A stretch of 64,000 bases of DNA from Polychytrium aggregatum (lineage: Eukaryota; Chytridiomycota; Chytridiomycetes; Polychytriales), in the NCBI RefSeq assembly GCF_025602895.1, contig NW_026516203.1, forward strand, positions 868,001 to 932,000. The letters run 5' to 3'. Made by a program: the position numbers and the translations under genes. How positions within the stretch are numbered: the stretch's first letter is position 1; the number at the start of each line of letters is the position of its first letter. The notes below the pieces were generated by a model. It did not search any database and was not told the DNA's origin. It worked only from the letters and a program-made list of their open reading frames with translations. Shown here one piece after another: positions 9,099-20,811 of the stretch.

Positions 9099-11966
9099 TC
9101 AGATGTCTCGAAGCGTCATAATCAGCTCGTCCAGTCGGAGCTCCGTTGCTTTGAGCAGCCCAACCGTCTTCTTGAGCAGACCCCACTGGGCTTTGTCGGA
9201 GTCACTGAGTAGGTCCAGGTTCTGCGCAACGTCGGTTCGCTCAATCTTCTCCAGTAGCACCTGGCGATCTTCGAGCTCCTTCTTCCGCCGCAGCTTGACG
9301 TTGTTGAGCATGCGGTACGACTGCTGCAGCATCCGCTCGACGCATTGATCGACCGACACTCCAAATAGATAGAAGGTTCGCGAAGGCGCATGGTCGGTGG
9401 TCTTGGGAACATCCTGGCAAGCCGAACCGAATCAAGGCGTCAGCGTCAATCATTCCGACCCAGCCACCCGGGTTGCTGCCCAGGGACATCCAGCGCAGCT
9501 CGGTCGCCAACTCGGTCGTCAGCCCGGTATGCCGATACCTGAATGAAAACGAAGCCCCCAGCCATCAGCTCGTTCAGACATTCGCGTGCTGTCTTGATCG
9601 GGATCATGGCAAGCCTCGAGACCTGTGTCAGCGGCGTCAGCATCTACACCAGTGATGGCATCGACAACGCAGGCACAAATCAGAAAGGACTCACTCACCT
9701 GCTTCTCGTCCAGATAGCCCTCGATCTTGAGCAGGCGCCAGATGCGACAAAACACGGACCCATATCGCTCATAGATCATGGACTCGATCGCCAGTGTCTG
9801 AAGATACCCCTTGAGGCGTTCAAGGGCGACAACATAAGTGCCACCGCCGCGCTCGTCGATCTTGGTCAGGAAACCGGCAGGATCCTCGGCGAGCACATCG
9901 AGATAGCTCGCCAGCCGGTTGTCAGAGTCCTCGCCTTCGATCTTGAGCATCGAGTCGTCTCGCAGGGCCTGCGAGATCCAGAGCTGCGAAATATCCTCTG
10001 CAGTGACAGCGTGACGGGTCGGAGGAGGCATAGTGAGCGGCTCGAGCTGTGCCAGGTGCGGATGTGCCGCAGTGCTTCGAATCAAGTGCTCTAATGCTTC
10101 GAGTCAGGTGTACCAATGCTTCGAGTCAACCACATACCCGAGGTTTTTTCGCCGCGGCAGGTCTTCATTTTGTCCTGGAGCTTCCGCAGAATTACTCTTA
10201 TCAGATGGCCGGCGCCGCTGCTGATCCGCATTGTGGCGAGCTTGGCGATGATCTATGTGGTTACAAATACCTGTCAGCACATGCCTCGTCGTGCTGGAAC
10301 AGCCACAGGCAAGCGGCACATCGAGACTCACATCCGTGCGGCAGTGAATGTTGCAGTACTCGACGTTGATTTTCCAGAACTGGTCGTCCTATTGGGGAGT
10401 GGTGCAGAAATAAGCAATCGATACGTGCATGTACCGTGTGCGACAACATGGGTGTCATTCAGGGCAGTTTCAGGCCCGTGCTTGTGGTCGGCGGGCTGTA
10501 ATCCTACCGAGTATTCGATTTTGCTGTCTTCCATGGCAACTTTCTGTGGGAATCCAGAGAAGTAAACGAATGATGTTCAGTTTTGACGGCCAAATCCGTT
10601 TAAATACACAGACCTGTCGCTTGAGTTCCGAACGGGGAGCACTGGCTTCGCTTGAAAATGATGTCGCCACCTGTGAACACCTCCCACATCCCGCAGCAAA
10701 CCCTGTGTCCAGCAAATCCTGTCCAATGGCTCGCGCGATCGCTTCACCACCGCAGCCACACCTGAGCCCTACCTTTCTGGATACCTCGTCAAAGTCCAGC
10801 ACCTTTCTTTTCTACTTGCCGCCATCGATACAGAAAGAAATGTCAGTAAATGCACGCGGATTGCCAAGCGACCTGGCCGACCGAGATTTCGCTGCCCTTT
10901 CTGATCCGGGTACTGATCCGGATCAATTATCCGACGTGCTCATCTCCAGCGACGATCTCAGCGCCTTTCGTCCGAGGAGCCCAGACTCTGTGCTCGCTCT
11001 CATATTCTGCTTTTGCCCTCCCTACCGAGCCAGTCGAGACGGTCGCGTCGTAGCTTGGGGTTTCAAAGAGCTTTTTTCGCAGCTTCTTCAGCTCGCTCGA
11101 GGTCAACGGGGCCCCGCCCATTTCCGCGATCGCAGCCTTCTCCCGCTCAATGTTCTTGTCGATGATGGACTTGGCGTCGGAGACCTCCACTGCAACGAGG
11201 AAGCGATCTGCGATCAGCCGAGTCAACACATAGCGGATCTCGTTCTGAGTGGCTTCGTCGCGGGCATCGAGATCCTTGAGGATGGTGGGATAGTTGCTTT
11301 TGCCTTGCTTGATGATGCACAATGCCAAGTCTCGGCCCTGGCGGGCAAGGTCGCGGTAGGATCGGGTCGTCAGTCGCAGAGGCCCTTCACTGGTCTTGCT
11401 TGCTGTACGGGCTTCTCTGCCAACGCTACCAACGCTATCGACGCTGTTGCTGTTGCTGTCGCTGTTGCTGTCCACGCAGACCCACCTGATGACCATACTC
11501 CTCAGCGATCTTGGACACATAGAGCGAATAGCGGTCTCGGAACATAATCTGCAGCTCGTCGATGCTGTAGAACACCATGATGCGTAGTCCCTCGGCCTGC
11601 TCCGTGAACATGACGATGTTGTGCTGGATCAGGATGAAGAGCGATTCGCGCACATTCTTGGCAGATTGCTTTGAGATCTGGACCAGGTTCGCGAGGGTCA
11701 GTCGTCCACGGGTGAGGAGGGCGGCTGCGACTTTCTGAGCGAGTCGATGGGCGGAATCCGAAAGGGAGGGAGAGAGGACGAGGCGGCGGCGGCGGTGGTG
11801 GTGAAACGAACGGGCCCAGAGTCAGCTCTTCGTCCAGCCCTGCGACGCATCATCGAAAGAACAGCAAACGCAGCGAATCAGGCCGCAGAACTATTACTTC
11901 AACAACGGGGCCAAAGTGCTCTCGGATGATGGTGAGACAGAGCCTGGAGACGACAGAGCAGGGCAT
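9099..11966 (-). CDS. RPC82: RNA polymerase III subunit Rpc82 (RPC3/POLR3C)
   Basis: Nine exons: 11898-11966, 11486-11734, 11026-11337, 10773-10811, 10332-10388, 10138-10252, 9699-9997, 9539-9622 and 9099-9413, encoding 512 residues with every join in frame. The protein belongs to the Rpc82-Rpc34-Rpc31 subcomplex used for Pol III initiation. The N-terminal winged helix reads RLCLTIIREHFGPVVE then VRESLFILIQHNIVMF. A central acidic/basic hinge (SKRKVLDFDE) precedes DQFWKINVEYCNIHCRTD. The late winged helices include EDISQLWISQALRDD, RIWRLLKIEGYLDEKQ, SRLAMIPIKTARECLNEL and DVPKTTDHAPSRTFYLF, then a C-terminal coiled coil ending LDELIMTLRDI. Introns carry small repeats: a three-fold ATGCTTCGAGTCA-like repeat near 10075-10130 and a GCTGTT run near 11442-11472. 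Confidence 0.93.
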
Positions 11967-12264
11967 CGTTTCAGAGTTCCAACGGCGTACGGGCCCGGCA
12001 GAGGTATGCGTCCAGAGGGAGACCGGGGCCAGGTGCGAGATGAGCGTCCAAGGGCGAGGGCGATCCGTGTCCTGGCGACGAGGAAAAATTTTGGTGCGAC
12101 TGGGTTTGCCCAAGGAGCCATTCCGTCGCAGCCTCCAGGCGGGCCGTGGTGCTCACCCTTCCCTCTCTCTCAAGCCGTCTGTGACGGAGCATGCACCACG
12201 GCGGCATCCGGGACGCTACCGGCGGTGACAGGGATCTGTCGGAATCGATGCTATGTTGCTTTTA

Positions 12265-12654
12265 TAGTCTATCCAGAAAGAAACGGGACAGCCTGCCGAA
12301 CTTCTGTAGGCTCCAGTGAGCAAGCCATGCGATTGTTTCCCGTCCTGGTTGGCAATCTCTTTGTGTGGTGCATTCACTCGCCCTCTGGACTGCTCCATGG
12401 TGGATCGATATCAAGATACTCGGCCTTCTCGAGTCGCTTGGCTTCCCGGCACTGTAAGCACACCTGTAGATCGAGTCGCTTGAATCGCCGTCTCCTGGCT
12501 GGCGCCTTTCGCTTGCGGGGAGCCATCCGGGAGAGAAAGCGTCCTTGATTCAGATCCATCGCTGAGTGGTCGTGGCCAGCGCGTGATGGTCTTGAGTGAT
12601 AGCATTCACCAATGCTCAAAATCAAGGGTCCCGTTTTTCATTGGATCGCCTGTA
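12265..12654. mobile_element. MITE copy B (AAACGGGACA-ended family)
   Basis: An element of about 390 bp with a left end near TAGTCTATCCAGAAAGAAAC then GGGACA, and an inverted right end containing GGTCCCGTTTTTCATTGG then ATCGCCTGTA. The inverted right ends of copies A and B share the pattern TACAGGC.ATCCAAT.AAAA then ACGGGAC. Flanking TA dinucleotides fit a Tc1/mariner-type target. The middle (12360-12470) is closely related to a fragment at 60960-61068. The element fills most of the spacer between the RPC82 promoter side and the 3' end of the REV7-like gene. Confidence 0.65.
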
Positions 12655-12852
12655 GGATGTGGATGCACTCGACCCACACCCAGCGAGCCGAGCCTTCCAT
12701 CCACAACGATGGGTCCGGCCCGCCGTCAGCATGTGGGAAATCGTGGACGAGGACGGCTTTGGCCTGTTGCCTGGCTTTGCCAAGGGAGAACTGCTGCTTC
12801 GGCAGAAACCCAGGCGGCAGAGTGACATCTCTTGGGACAAGCACTAGCACCC

Positions 12853-13719
12853 TCAGATGCGACAGCGAAGCTTGAGGTCCACACCGCCATTCGGCAGCAG
12901 AATGCCAAATGTCAATCGTCCATCCATCCACGTCGGCACGGGCGATAAAGCAGGGTATGGGAAGGTCAGTTTGCGAGCGACGGAAGCCGGCATTGCTGGA
13001 AAAAAAACACAGCGATTCTCTGCGGTCGGCCGAGAAGGAAGATGCGGTAACGACGATGGACCAAGCATCGCGAGCGACATGCACCTCTTCGATAGCGGGC
13101 TTACACTTGGGGCGGTCGAGTGATACCATGCTCACAGCGAGGCTCCGCAAGAAGGATCTGTGAACGGTATCGGACAGGCGCCCCGGCTCGGCCAGCGGAG
13201 ACGATTTCGAGCAGTCGAGCCTGAATTCGAGTAGCAGCTTCGGGGTCATCAGCGTCGATCCGAGGTGAACAAGGACGACGACTTGATCGAGCTCCGTTTG
13301 ACCAAGAGCAGCCAGAGCCGACTCCATCGCCTCAAAAAGATCTGCGGACGCTTCCACGAGCCGCTTCTGTGACGAGTCAGTCGGGGAGAATGATGAAATG
13401 TGAGCTGGACTAAATCGATGGCCGATCGGCAGTGGTCGATGGTGAATGAGCAGCAACTGACGATGACTTTCGCCTGGCGGGGTGACCCACTGGGATTGCT
13501 CACCACTCGAGGAGCTGACGCCGGGACCAGCTTGTCGAAGGGCCTGGTGGAAGAGAGATGTGGATTGGAAGAGGGGTTGGCGGGGCTGCATCGTTGCAAC
13601 GAGAGTCGACGGACACACCGTTGTAATGCTTACATCCCGATGAGACCCTGGTCAAAGAGGATGAGCTTGATAGCAGATGCGAGCAAGTCCGCAGCAGCGT
13701 CATGGTTCCATAGAGCCAT
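12853..13719 (-). CDS. REV7: REV7/MAD2L2-like HORMA protein (DNA polymerase zeta accessory subunit)
   Basis: Exons 13634-13719, 13504-13543 and one starting at 13366 are in frame. The last intron (polypyrimidine CTGTGTTTTTTTTCCAG near 13005) and the stop at 12853 are less sure. Residues MALWNHDAAADLLASAIKLI then LFDQGLIG parallel the Rev7 N-terminal helix (VADVLCEFLEVAVHLILY). DLFEAMESALAALGQTELDQ then VVVLVH parallels the VKPLLEKNDVEKVVVVI block. LSDTVHRSFLRSLAVSMVSL with a following WSIVVTA parallels the LLRAFILKISVCD and TFTVLVHT segments. The assignment rests on this order of weak but collinear matches. Rev7 adapts Rev3 and Rev1 in translesion synthesis. An alternative would be another HORMA protein such as Mad2. 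No intergenic promoter signal was recognised. Confidence 0.55.
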
Positions 13720-14287
13720 CGGGGCAGAGACGATTCAGACGAACCAGCAGGCGGATTTGGCGATCTGGATGAGATGCAGTGTTCGCGGCAGAGAAGACAG
13801 CCCTGGCAAAAGCAGCAATTCATTGACAGCGCTCGCCAAATGAACGATTTGGTTTTTGGAGTGGAATACACATCCATTTATCATTCATCATGACCATCGC
13901 CAGGAGGAGGTGACTTGCATCTGTCACCAGCGTGCGCTTGGGATGCTGTGTTTGTGAGCGACACCCCGGTGATACTGATCCTGATGCTGATATATTTCGT
14001 CGGCTTTGACGTTTCAAGTGTCCCGGAGACATACCTTTGAAATAAAAACGAGGAATCATGTTCGAAGGCTTCTCGCCCAATACAGACAACTTCCTGACTA
14101 TACAATATACGGACACGCCTGCGATGGTTCCCTCGTCGGTGGAGTGCATTTGATAATGCCATGCACCCAATAGGTGCTGTTGGATGACTTGACGATGGCC
14201 AAGGGTGGAAGGTGCACAGCAGGACAGGAACCACCAGGTTGCGGTGCAGACTTTGCACTGGCGACATGACCAACTTCGATCGGGCTC
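13720..14287. other. Intergenic spacer between REV7-like start and the membrane-protein stop
   Basis: A 568 bp, more A+T-rich spacer. It contains the presumed promoter of the REV7-like gene and the 3' flank of the membrane-protein gene. No RNA gene, repeat or open frame of interest was found. Confidence 0.5.
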
Positions 14288-17013
14288 TCACGGAATCAAG
14301 TTGAGCACCTTTGGAGCCAACGGGGCGCATGTGGCGCCGATAAGGAGACTGATGAACGCTATGAAATATGCTGCGACCTCGTGGGTCACGATATTTCGAC
14401 CCTTTCGCATATGTGGCTTGATAGTTTCGCCATACATCCAGAGGATCAAGGCGGCAAACTCATACACCCACTTTCAGAAGGAAGCCAGAGGCAGTTGCGA
14501 GTGAACATTAGAAAGCGATGACAGCTACAGGCTTTTGACACCGAAGTGAGCTGCTGGTGGTGCAGGGTGCATTCCCATTTGGGTTGGGATGCCTACCTGA
14601 GTGAAGGGCGATTTGAGCAGGAACGTCGACAGGCATACCAACACCGCAAGCACGAGACAAAAGGCGAAGTAAAGGTACTCGAAGCTTGTGGTTTCGTAAT
14701 CTTCGAGAATAGATCGACTATACTCTTGGTCGGATCTGTTCGGCTGAGCGGTGGTTTCAACCAGAGGAATGCTTTCGGAGTTTCGATTGCTCTGGGTCTC
14801 ACTCATCTTGATAACTGCCTCGTTGGATCCACTCTGATTATGGCCGTTACCGTCGACATCGTTTTGTCCGGCATCGCTCTGGGGAGGCTTGACTGTTTTG
14901 CTGTTATTTTTTTTAACTTTGACTGCGAGTGAGTGTTTTTCCTCATGGTAATAGAGCGATTGGGCCCTGGTGCGGATACTCTTGGGCGCAATCAGAGCCA
15001 AGCCAGCTGCCAGGATCAGGACCGAGGCAAAAATGGCAATGACTTTGGGAAGTATGTTTGGGAAAGTCTCACAAACATAGACGTACCCGATCGAGCTGTG
15101 CTGATTTTCAACCAGGAACCACACAGCGATCACGAGGCTGAGCTCCACGAGAGCAAGCAGGCCGAGTTGGTTGAGCACATACTCAGCAGGGCGCCGTTTG
15201 ATGAGAGCCCACCACTCGTCACGACCGCTTCCGACGGAAAAGACTTCGGCTTCGTCGATAAAGTGATCGGCACAAGGCGCTCCCGAAGGAACAAAGTTGG
15301 CTCGGACGAGGAATAGTCGAGCGGCACTCATCGAGATCAAGGGGCCCAGGCCCAGTACAGCAGTGAGCACGGCTGCCACAGCGGCTTCAAGGAGACACTG
15401 CAAAGCGCCAGTCCACCATTCATAGGTCTTTTTGCTTGAGAAGGGACCGCCCTCACCGATGTGCTCGGAGTGAGCCTTCCGGAGGTCGTTTACAGGGTCC
15501 CGCATTCCCAGAGTGTTGAGCAGGTTCGAGAGCGAGTCTCGGCTGTATCCTGCAACGACAAAGTACATACGCTTCGGACCATTCTCGTTGAGACGCTCGA
15601 GGGTATACTTCGCTGCCTTGTAGGCCATATAGTGCCTGAGCAGATCAATCGATACGTTGGTGAAGTCATCGGATACGCTCAAAGCGCTGTTTGAGCCTGA
15701 AGCTATGTTATCTTTGAACAGCCACCTCAATAAATCCTTCGGGTCCTGAGGCAGAGCATCAGTTGCAGATACATTGCTGTTGGATTCACCACCGGTGCCA
15801 GGGCTCGCAGAGCCATCGGGGGTACTTGGTTGTGGCAAAGCGGCCTGTCCCTGGTCATCGGTGGCATGCTCCCGAGATATATCCTTAAGAGCCAGTCGGA
15901 TGGAGCTGGCCATAGCCGAAATGGCGCGCTTGTGGGCTCTCCAAATCAGGTCGGGTTCGGAGGTGGATATCTGTGCTTCGCCTTGCCAAGCCTTGAGGTC
16001 GCTTACTAGACGCTCGCCCCAAACGTCGATTCCGCTCTTGGGAGATTTGAGCGCATTTTCCCATAAGTAATCCACCATATTGATGAGCTGCTGGCGGGTC
16101 ATAATACGGATTTTGCTAGCATAGCTTGATATCATATACTTGTTCTCGTTATTTGCAGTCTGTTCATTTTGATACGCTCCGACTCTGTTCGAGCCGGAGT
16201 AAATGTGTTTCAACATGCCGTAGCTGGCATGCGCCCACCTTCCTGCCTCCGCTTCCTTGCTCTCCAGTTCTTCATTATCGTCTGATAAAGTGATAGTGAT
16301 AGCGTCGGCGTGTGAGGTCTCTGACTAAAAATGGGCAGGACAGACGACCGTGACTCGGATATACCGAATACCGACCTGAAGTGCTCGGGACGTCGCTTTT
16401 TGTCAAGGGCGGGCCTGGTGGCGCTTGGGAAGAGGCAAGTCCAGGCTGGGGAGGATGGGGCTGGGCCTGAGACGAGCTCGCCTGGGTCGGGTGTGAGTTG
16501 GCTTCGGTCTGAGGCGAGCCAGCTTGAGTCTGGGGCGAGCCTTTCTCATCTGGGTCTTCAAGAAGAAAGCAGCCCATCCAAGTTATTGGGCGTGAGGTGT
16601 TAGCTCGGTTGTCAGAAAGGAAATTGCTGGCATGTGGGGCGTACGAAACACAGCGAGGACATCGTACTTGGCTTTTGTCTACTCTGGCAGGTTGGAGGCG
16701 CCAAGGTGTGCACGCTGCACATGATGCCGGACTCGTTCAGCCAGCCAAGTATGACCCGTTGGTAGACTTTGCCAAGCCATCCTTGGGCCTTGTCTGTCGA
16801 CTCGGGTTGGATGAAGATGCCGCAGTCGGCAGAGGGCATTTCCAGGGTCTTCACCAGAAAGACGAAGCTAAAGATGCTGATGGCAATGGATGTCAAGTTC
16901 TCAGACAAGGCGCCGCCGTTGATGGTTCTTTGCAGGGCAGCGCCAAGGACACCGACGGCGATAAGGGCGCCGTTGTTGTTGTTTAAGTTGCCGCTCGTGG
17001 TGGTGCTGCTCAT
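14288..17013 (-). CDS. Uncharacterised polytopic membrane protein, 800 residues
   Basis: Four exons join in frame: 16668-17013, 16376-16603, 14597-16242 and 14288-14470. I do not recognise the family. An N-terminal part has two hydrophobic segments (ALIAVGVLGAALQ, about residues 16-32, and SIAISIFSFVFLVKTL, about 42-58). It is followed by a Pro/Ser/Gln-rich linker (about 135-190) and a large region with the conserved-looking motifs RWAHASYGMLKHIYSG and RMYFVVAGYSRDSL. Further membrane segments include AAVAAVLTAVLGLGPLI, LLALVELSLVIAVWFL, VIAIFASVLILAAGLALI and YLYFAFCLVLAVLVCLSTFL. Exon 4 adds WVYEFAALILWMY and EVAAYFIAFISLLIGAT. The count is about 7-8 transmembrane helices with a Ser/Asn-rich loop between the third- and second-last groups. 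The role cannot be stated. Confidence 0.7.
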
Positions 17014-17690
17014 GACGGGCAGGCGAGATTAGGGCGACGCGGCAGAGCACTGGGGAGGGGGGGATGGACAAGCGTGTGCAGGACGACGGCGATCGAGAAA
17101 GTCGGTGGGCAACGATCGAATTTATCGGCGAGGAGAGCGGGAAAGACCGGGAAGCAGCCGGGAGGCAGCCGGAGCCGAGACGGCCATGGCCCAGAGCGGT
17201 GCGCCAAGCCGCGAATGCGAATGCGAACACGGAAAGCGCACAAGCCGCCGTGTGTACCCGGGCACGTGGCTTGGCGGCCTTTTTGCTGTGTCAAAGCAGC
17301 GTGGCGCGGTATCAGCTTTGACACCATCATGATCACCGGCCAGGAAGGGCACCCGTTCCCCGGCCGCCGTGTTTGGAACGACTGCACCTGTTACGTCCGA
17401 AACCACCGCCTCTGCGCATCCGTCCAGAAACGAACGCCTGATCTCGGCCTGGATTGCCACCGATACTGACTCGGCACACCAAGCTGGTGCCAGCAATCTA
17501 TTCACCGCAAGAGGCGAGGAGGGGAATCAAACCGACCGAACCCCTTTGCCAGGCAAGGACGCGGCGCACGACAAAAAAAGTAATCACAGATGAGTGAGGG
17601 AAAAAAAAAGTGTGCGAGGTGGAGCCGACGGCGCCGGCGTGCGGCAGCAAATCGCTCGGCTCCGGACGAGCAGGCAGCGCGACGACCCGG
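17014..17690. other. Intergenic spacer between the membrane-protein start and TOK channel stop
   Basis: A 677 bp spacer upstream of the membrane-protein gene and downstream of the potassium-channel gene. No supportable gene, repeat or RNA element was seen. Confidence 0.5.
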
Positions 17691-20384
17691 TCACGCCAGA
17701 TCGCCCGCTTCGTCTCGAGGAGGTTCTCGTCCGCGCACGCCCGTGCCATGCTCCCGGTTCGCAAATGAGACATCGATGTGGCTGTCCTGCAGAGACCCAA
17801 AGATGCCGGATGACCGGCGCGAGGTCGGCAAGCGAACGCGGACGACGCCTCTCGAGGCTGTGTCCGCATCCGCACCGTGATGGGATTCGTTGGATGAGTG
17901 CGTGGCCGGGCCAGAGGCCACTCGTCTGTCGTCCAAAGTGCGGTAGTTCCGATGCGTACCAGCGACGGCGGCCGCGGCGCGTTGTCCTGGCGCGGGCCGG
18001 GGGTTGTCGAGCGAGATCACGGCGTCTGGATTGCCCTCGAGGGCCTGCTGGATGGGGTTGGTGTCAAGGACGGCCGCCTCGTGGTTGCCCAGTCGCGAGC
18101 GTCCGACGCTGATTCTAAAGTCAGCATCAGAATCCTCGCTCTCGGCCTCCGATGTCTCGGTCTCGGGCCTTCTGTGCTTCTTCTCCTTCTTGTAGAGCCT
18201 CTTGAGCAAAGCTTTCTTCTCGTAGCGATCCATACGGTTCTCGATTCTGTTGATCTCGACGACCCACTGGTTCAGAGCGAGCTCGCCAACCATGGAGCCA
18301 AGATAGGTCATGGATCCGATTCCGATGAAGATGTACCAGATAAAGATGGTTCGGGAGTGGATGGTGCTAGGCACAAAATCGCCAAAGCCTGGGCCGATGC
18401 AGGGAATGAGTTAACAGAGATGCTCGTGCTGACCGCGGCGAGCGATACCAGCAAACCATAGCCCATCAGCGTGGCGAATCTCGCGGTCGCTCTGGGCGCT
18501 TCAGCAACACCAGGCCCTCAAGTCCGCTTGAAGACAGGGAGGACTCGCTCTCATGCGATAGCTGCAGCGGTGACGAAAGTGATGCCTACCAATGGTTGCC
18601 AACGAACAGAACGAAAAGTAGATGCCTTCGAGGTAGGACCATCCTTCCAGGTTGGAATAAATGTATCCAAATCCAAAGATGTTGGCTGCAACGAGGGCGA
18701 CGGCAACGTATACCTGGACGATCACCGTCCTTCGGGTCTCCTTGATGACATCGTCGTGGTGCAGATCGCCCGCCACAATGGTCAGTGTCGGGAAGTTGGA
18801 GTCTGCGCCAAAGCGGGTGATCGTGGCACGCTTCTGCAGCTCCAGAGCCGACGTTGTGCGCGACCGCTCGAGCTTCAAAGGAGCATGAATGGCCTCCGAG
18901 CCAGGGTGTGGAGACCGTGATCGCGACTGGTCGTCCCAGGAGCGGGAGCGCGGGATCCGCATCGACGACCGACCGATTCGTTCGTGGCTGGGCTGTCGTC
19001 GTTGCGGATCCTGTCCGTGGAGTGAGGGCGATGACAAATTGGACTCGCCCCACTGCACCTCCTGTGAAACACCAAACTTCTTAGCCAGCTGCGAGGCCAG
19101 CTGGTGTGTCAGGAGCTCGAGCACGACCTGGCGGATCGAGAAGATGTTGGCGCCGACAAGCAGCATGCCAAACGATGCAAAGATCGGGAAAAACGCAATG
19201 CCGTAGACGGTCTTGGGGTAAAAGTCACCGAATCCGATCGTCGTGAGTGTGGTGACTGTCCAGTACATGGCATCGTCAAAGTCCCAGCCCTCGAGATGGC
19301 CGTAGAGCATGCCACCAAAGACAGTGTATGCGATGGAGACCATCGTCAGCAAGCTCAGCTGGCGCTGCGAAGGCGACAGTTCGTGGACGACATATACGTA
19401 GTTCTGGTTCCGGTTGAGATGCTGCTGCCAGACCATGGCCATGGCGACTACGAGGGAGCTGACGCCGCTGGCGAGGCTGCATCCGAAGCCTGTTGGGTGG
19501 CAATGGGCCAAGGAAGGTGTTACCACGGGATGCTCAGGAGTGGCAGAGGCAACACCGACATCTCGGGGAACATGGCTGTGCTGCAACTGCAACCTCAGTT
19601 TCCGTCCTGCTTGCACTCATCACGCCACAACGTCTGAGGCACGGTAGCCCCGACCAGACCACGCCAGAGTAGATCTGATCAGACCATGCCAAAACTAAGT
19701 GAGGGGAGCTCCTTGGCTGCGGGACACTGACCTTCTGTGTACGAATAGTTTGCGTCGGGTGCGGGGGCCTTTGCAAACAGGATAAACAGGATCGATATCA
19801 TGATGGCGGTGATGCCTGAGCGGAGTACTGGGTTAGTGGAGCTGTCGCGGAGGGGAAGGTTGGGGTGGGGGCGGCGGAGCAAGTTTGGCTGGCCTGGAGG
19901 CCAGGAACAGCATCGGCTCGCGGCGGCTCGCGGCGGCTCGGCAGCATCCATCAGAGCACCCACCCTGGCAGAAGGAGCTGAAGATGATCAGTCTTGTGGT
20001 CCACTTGAGCTTCTTCTCGAGCATCCGGATGAAGAGCGACACCGATCCAAGCAGCCCAAAGAGCAGCGAGACGAGCGAGAAAATCGTCACCCACGGGGGC
20101 GTGTAATAGACGACGGTATCGACCGGGTGGTGCGGGCGCAAGAGCCCATACCCATCGTCGTCGACGGCCTTGGAGATCGAGATCCAGCCTGGGACGGCGA
20201 TGGCCTGGATGTTGAGGAAGGTCGAGATGGGCAGCAGGATGCCCATCAGCAGCGGGAAGAAGCGCTTCAGGGAAGGGGTGACATCCAGATGTCCGCTCGA
20301 GCTGTCGTTGTCGTCATGGACGCCGTCGCTCGACAGAGAGCTTGACCGCTGTCCGTGCAGCAGGGGGAGTGTGGAGGACGACAT
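17691..20384 (-). CDS. TOK1: TOK-type outwardly rectifying potassium channel (8 TM, two pores)
   Basis: Four exons: 19964-20384, 19732-19827, 18590-19489 and 17691-18388, encoding 704 residues in continuous frame. Fungal TOK channels have eight transmembrane helices and two pore loops and conduct outward K+ current at the plasma membrane. Membrane segments visible here include FFPLLMGILLPISTFLNIQA, WVTIFSLVSLLFGLLGSVSL, GITAIMISILFILFA and LSLLTMVSIAYTVFGGMLYG. Pore 1 is TVTTLTTIGFGDFYP and pore 2 is FSFCSLATIGFGDFVP, created across the exon 3/4 junction. The two pores are separated by a Ser/Arg-rich cytosolic linker of roughly 150 residues. The C-terminal tail is long and charged, with an acidic SEAESEDSD patch. 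The gene is divergent from the mitochondrial RRF gene. Confidence 0.94.
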
Positions 20385-20811
20385 TCTGGTGTGGAGGTGT
20401 GGCAAGATGCAATCAGCGTCCAAGGTCGAGACGAGCATGACGAGGAAGGACGCTGCTCAGTCTGGGAGGGAACTGACGACGCTTTTGAGAGCCCGATGGC
20501 CCGTAGCTCGCCTGCACTGTGCTGATGCTTTGCCCATGCATACCTCTGGCGGCCGTCCGGTGCCTTGCAGGCGATGGTTGATTTCCGACCAACTGGATGA
20601 GAGACAGACAAGAAACGCATAAACCGGGAGATCCTTGCGTCTTGTGGCGCGGCAAGACGCAAGGACGCAAGACGCAAGAGCAGCAAGGCGCAAGAGCAGC
20701 AAGAAAACAGATCAGCGAAGGCAAGACCACACCAAAACAACCACCATCACACTCTCACTCTCTCGCTCTTCCTCCCACTCGCTCGTACATTTGGCGCTGG
20801 ACGCACCCGCC
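20385..20811. promoter_or_regulatory. Divergent promoter region between TOK channel and RRF genes
   Basis: A 427 bp spacer flanked by outward-facing start codons, so it must contain promoter elements for both genes. It includes a short imperfect CAAGACGCAAGGACGCAAGA-type direct repeat near 20650-20700 and a pyrimidine-rich CTCACTCTCTCGCTCTTCC tract just upstream of the RRF start. No specific transcription-factor site is claimed. Confidence 0.5.

Noticed and set aside
7517-9121. 534-codon plus-strand open frame
   Set aside because: It crosses antisense LSC2 exons, an intronic repeat and the G+C-rich spacer. The product is Arg/Gly-rich noise.
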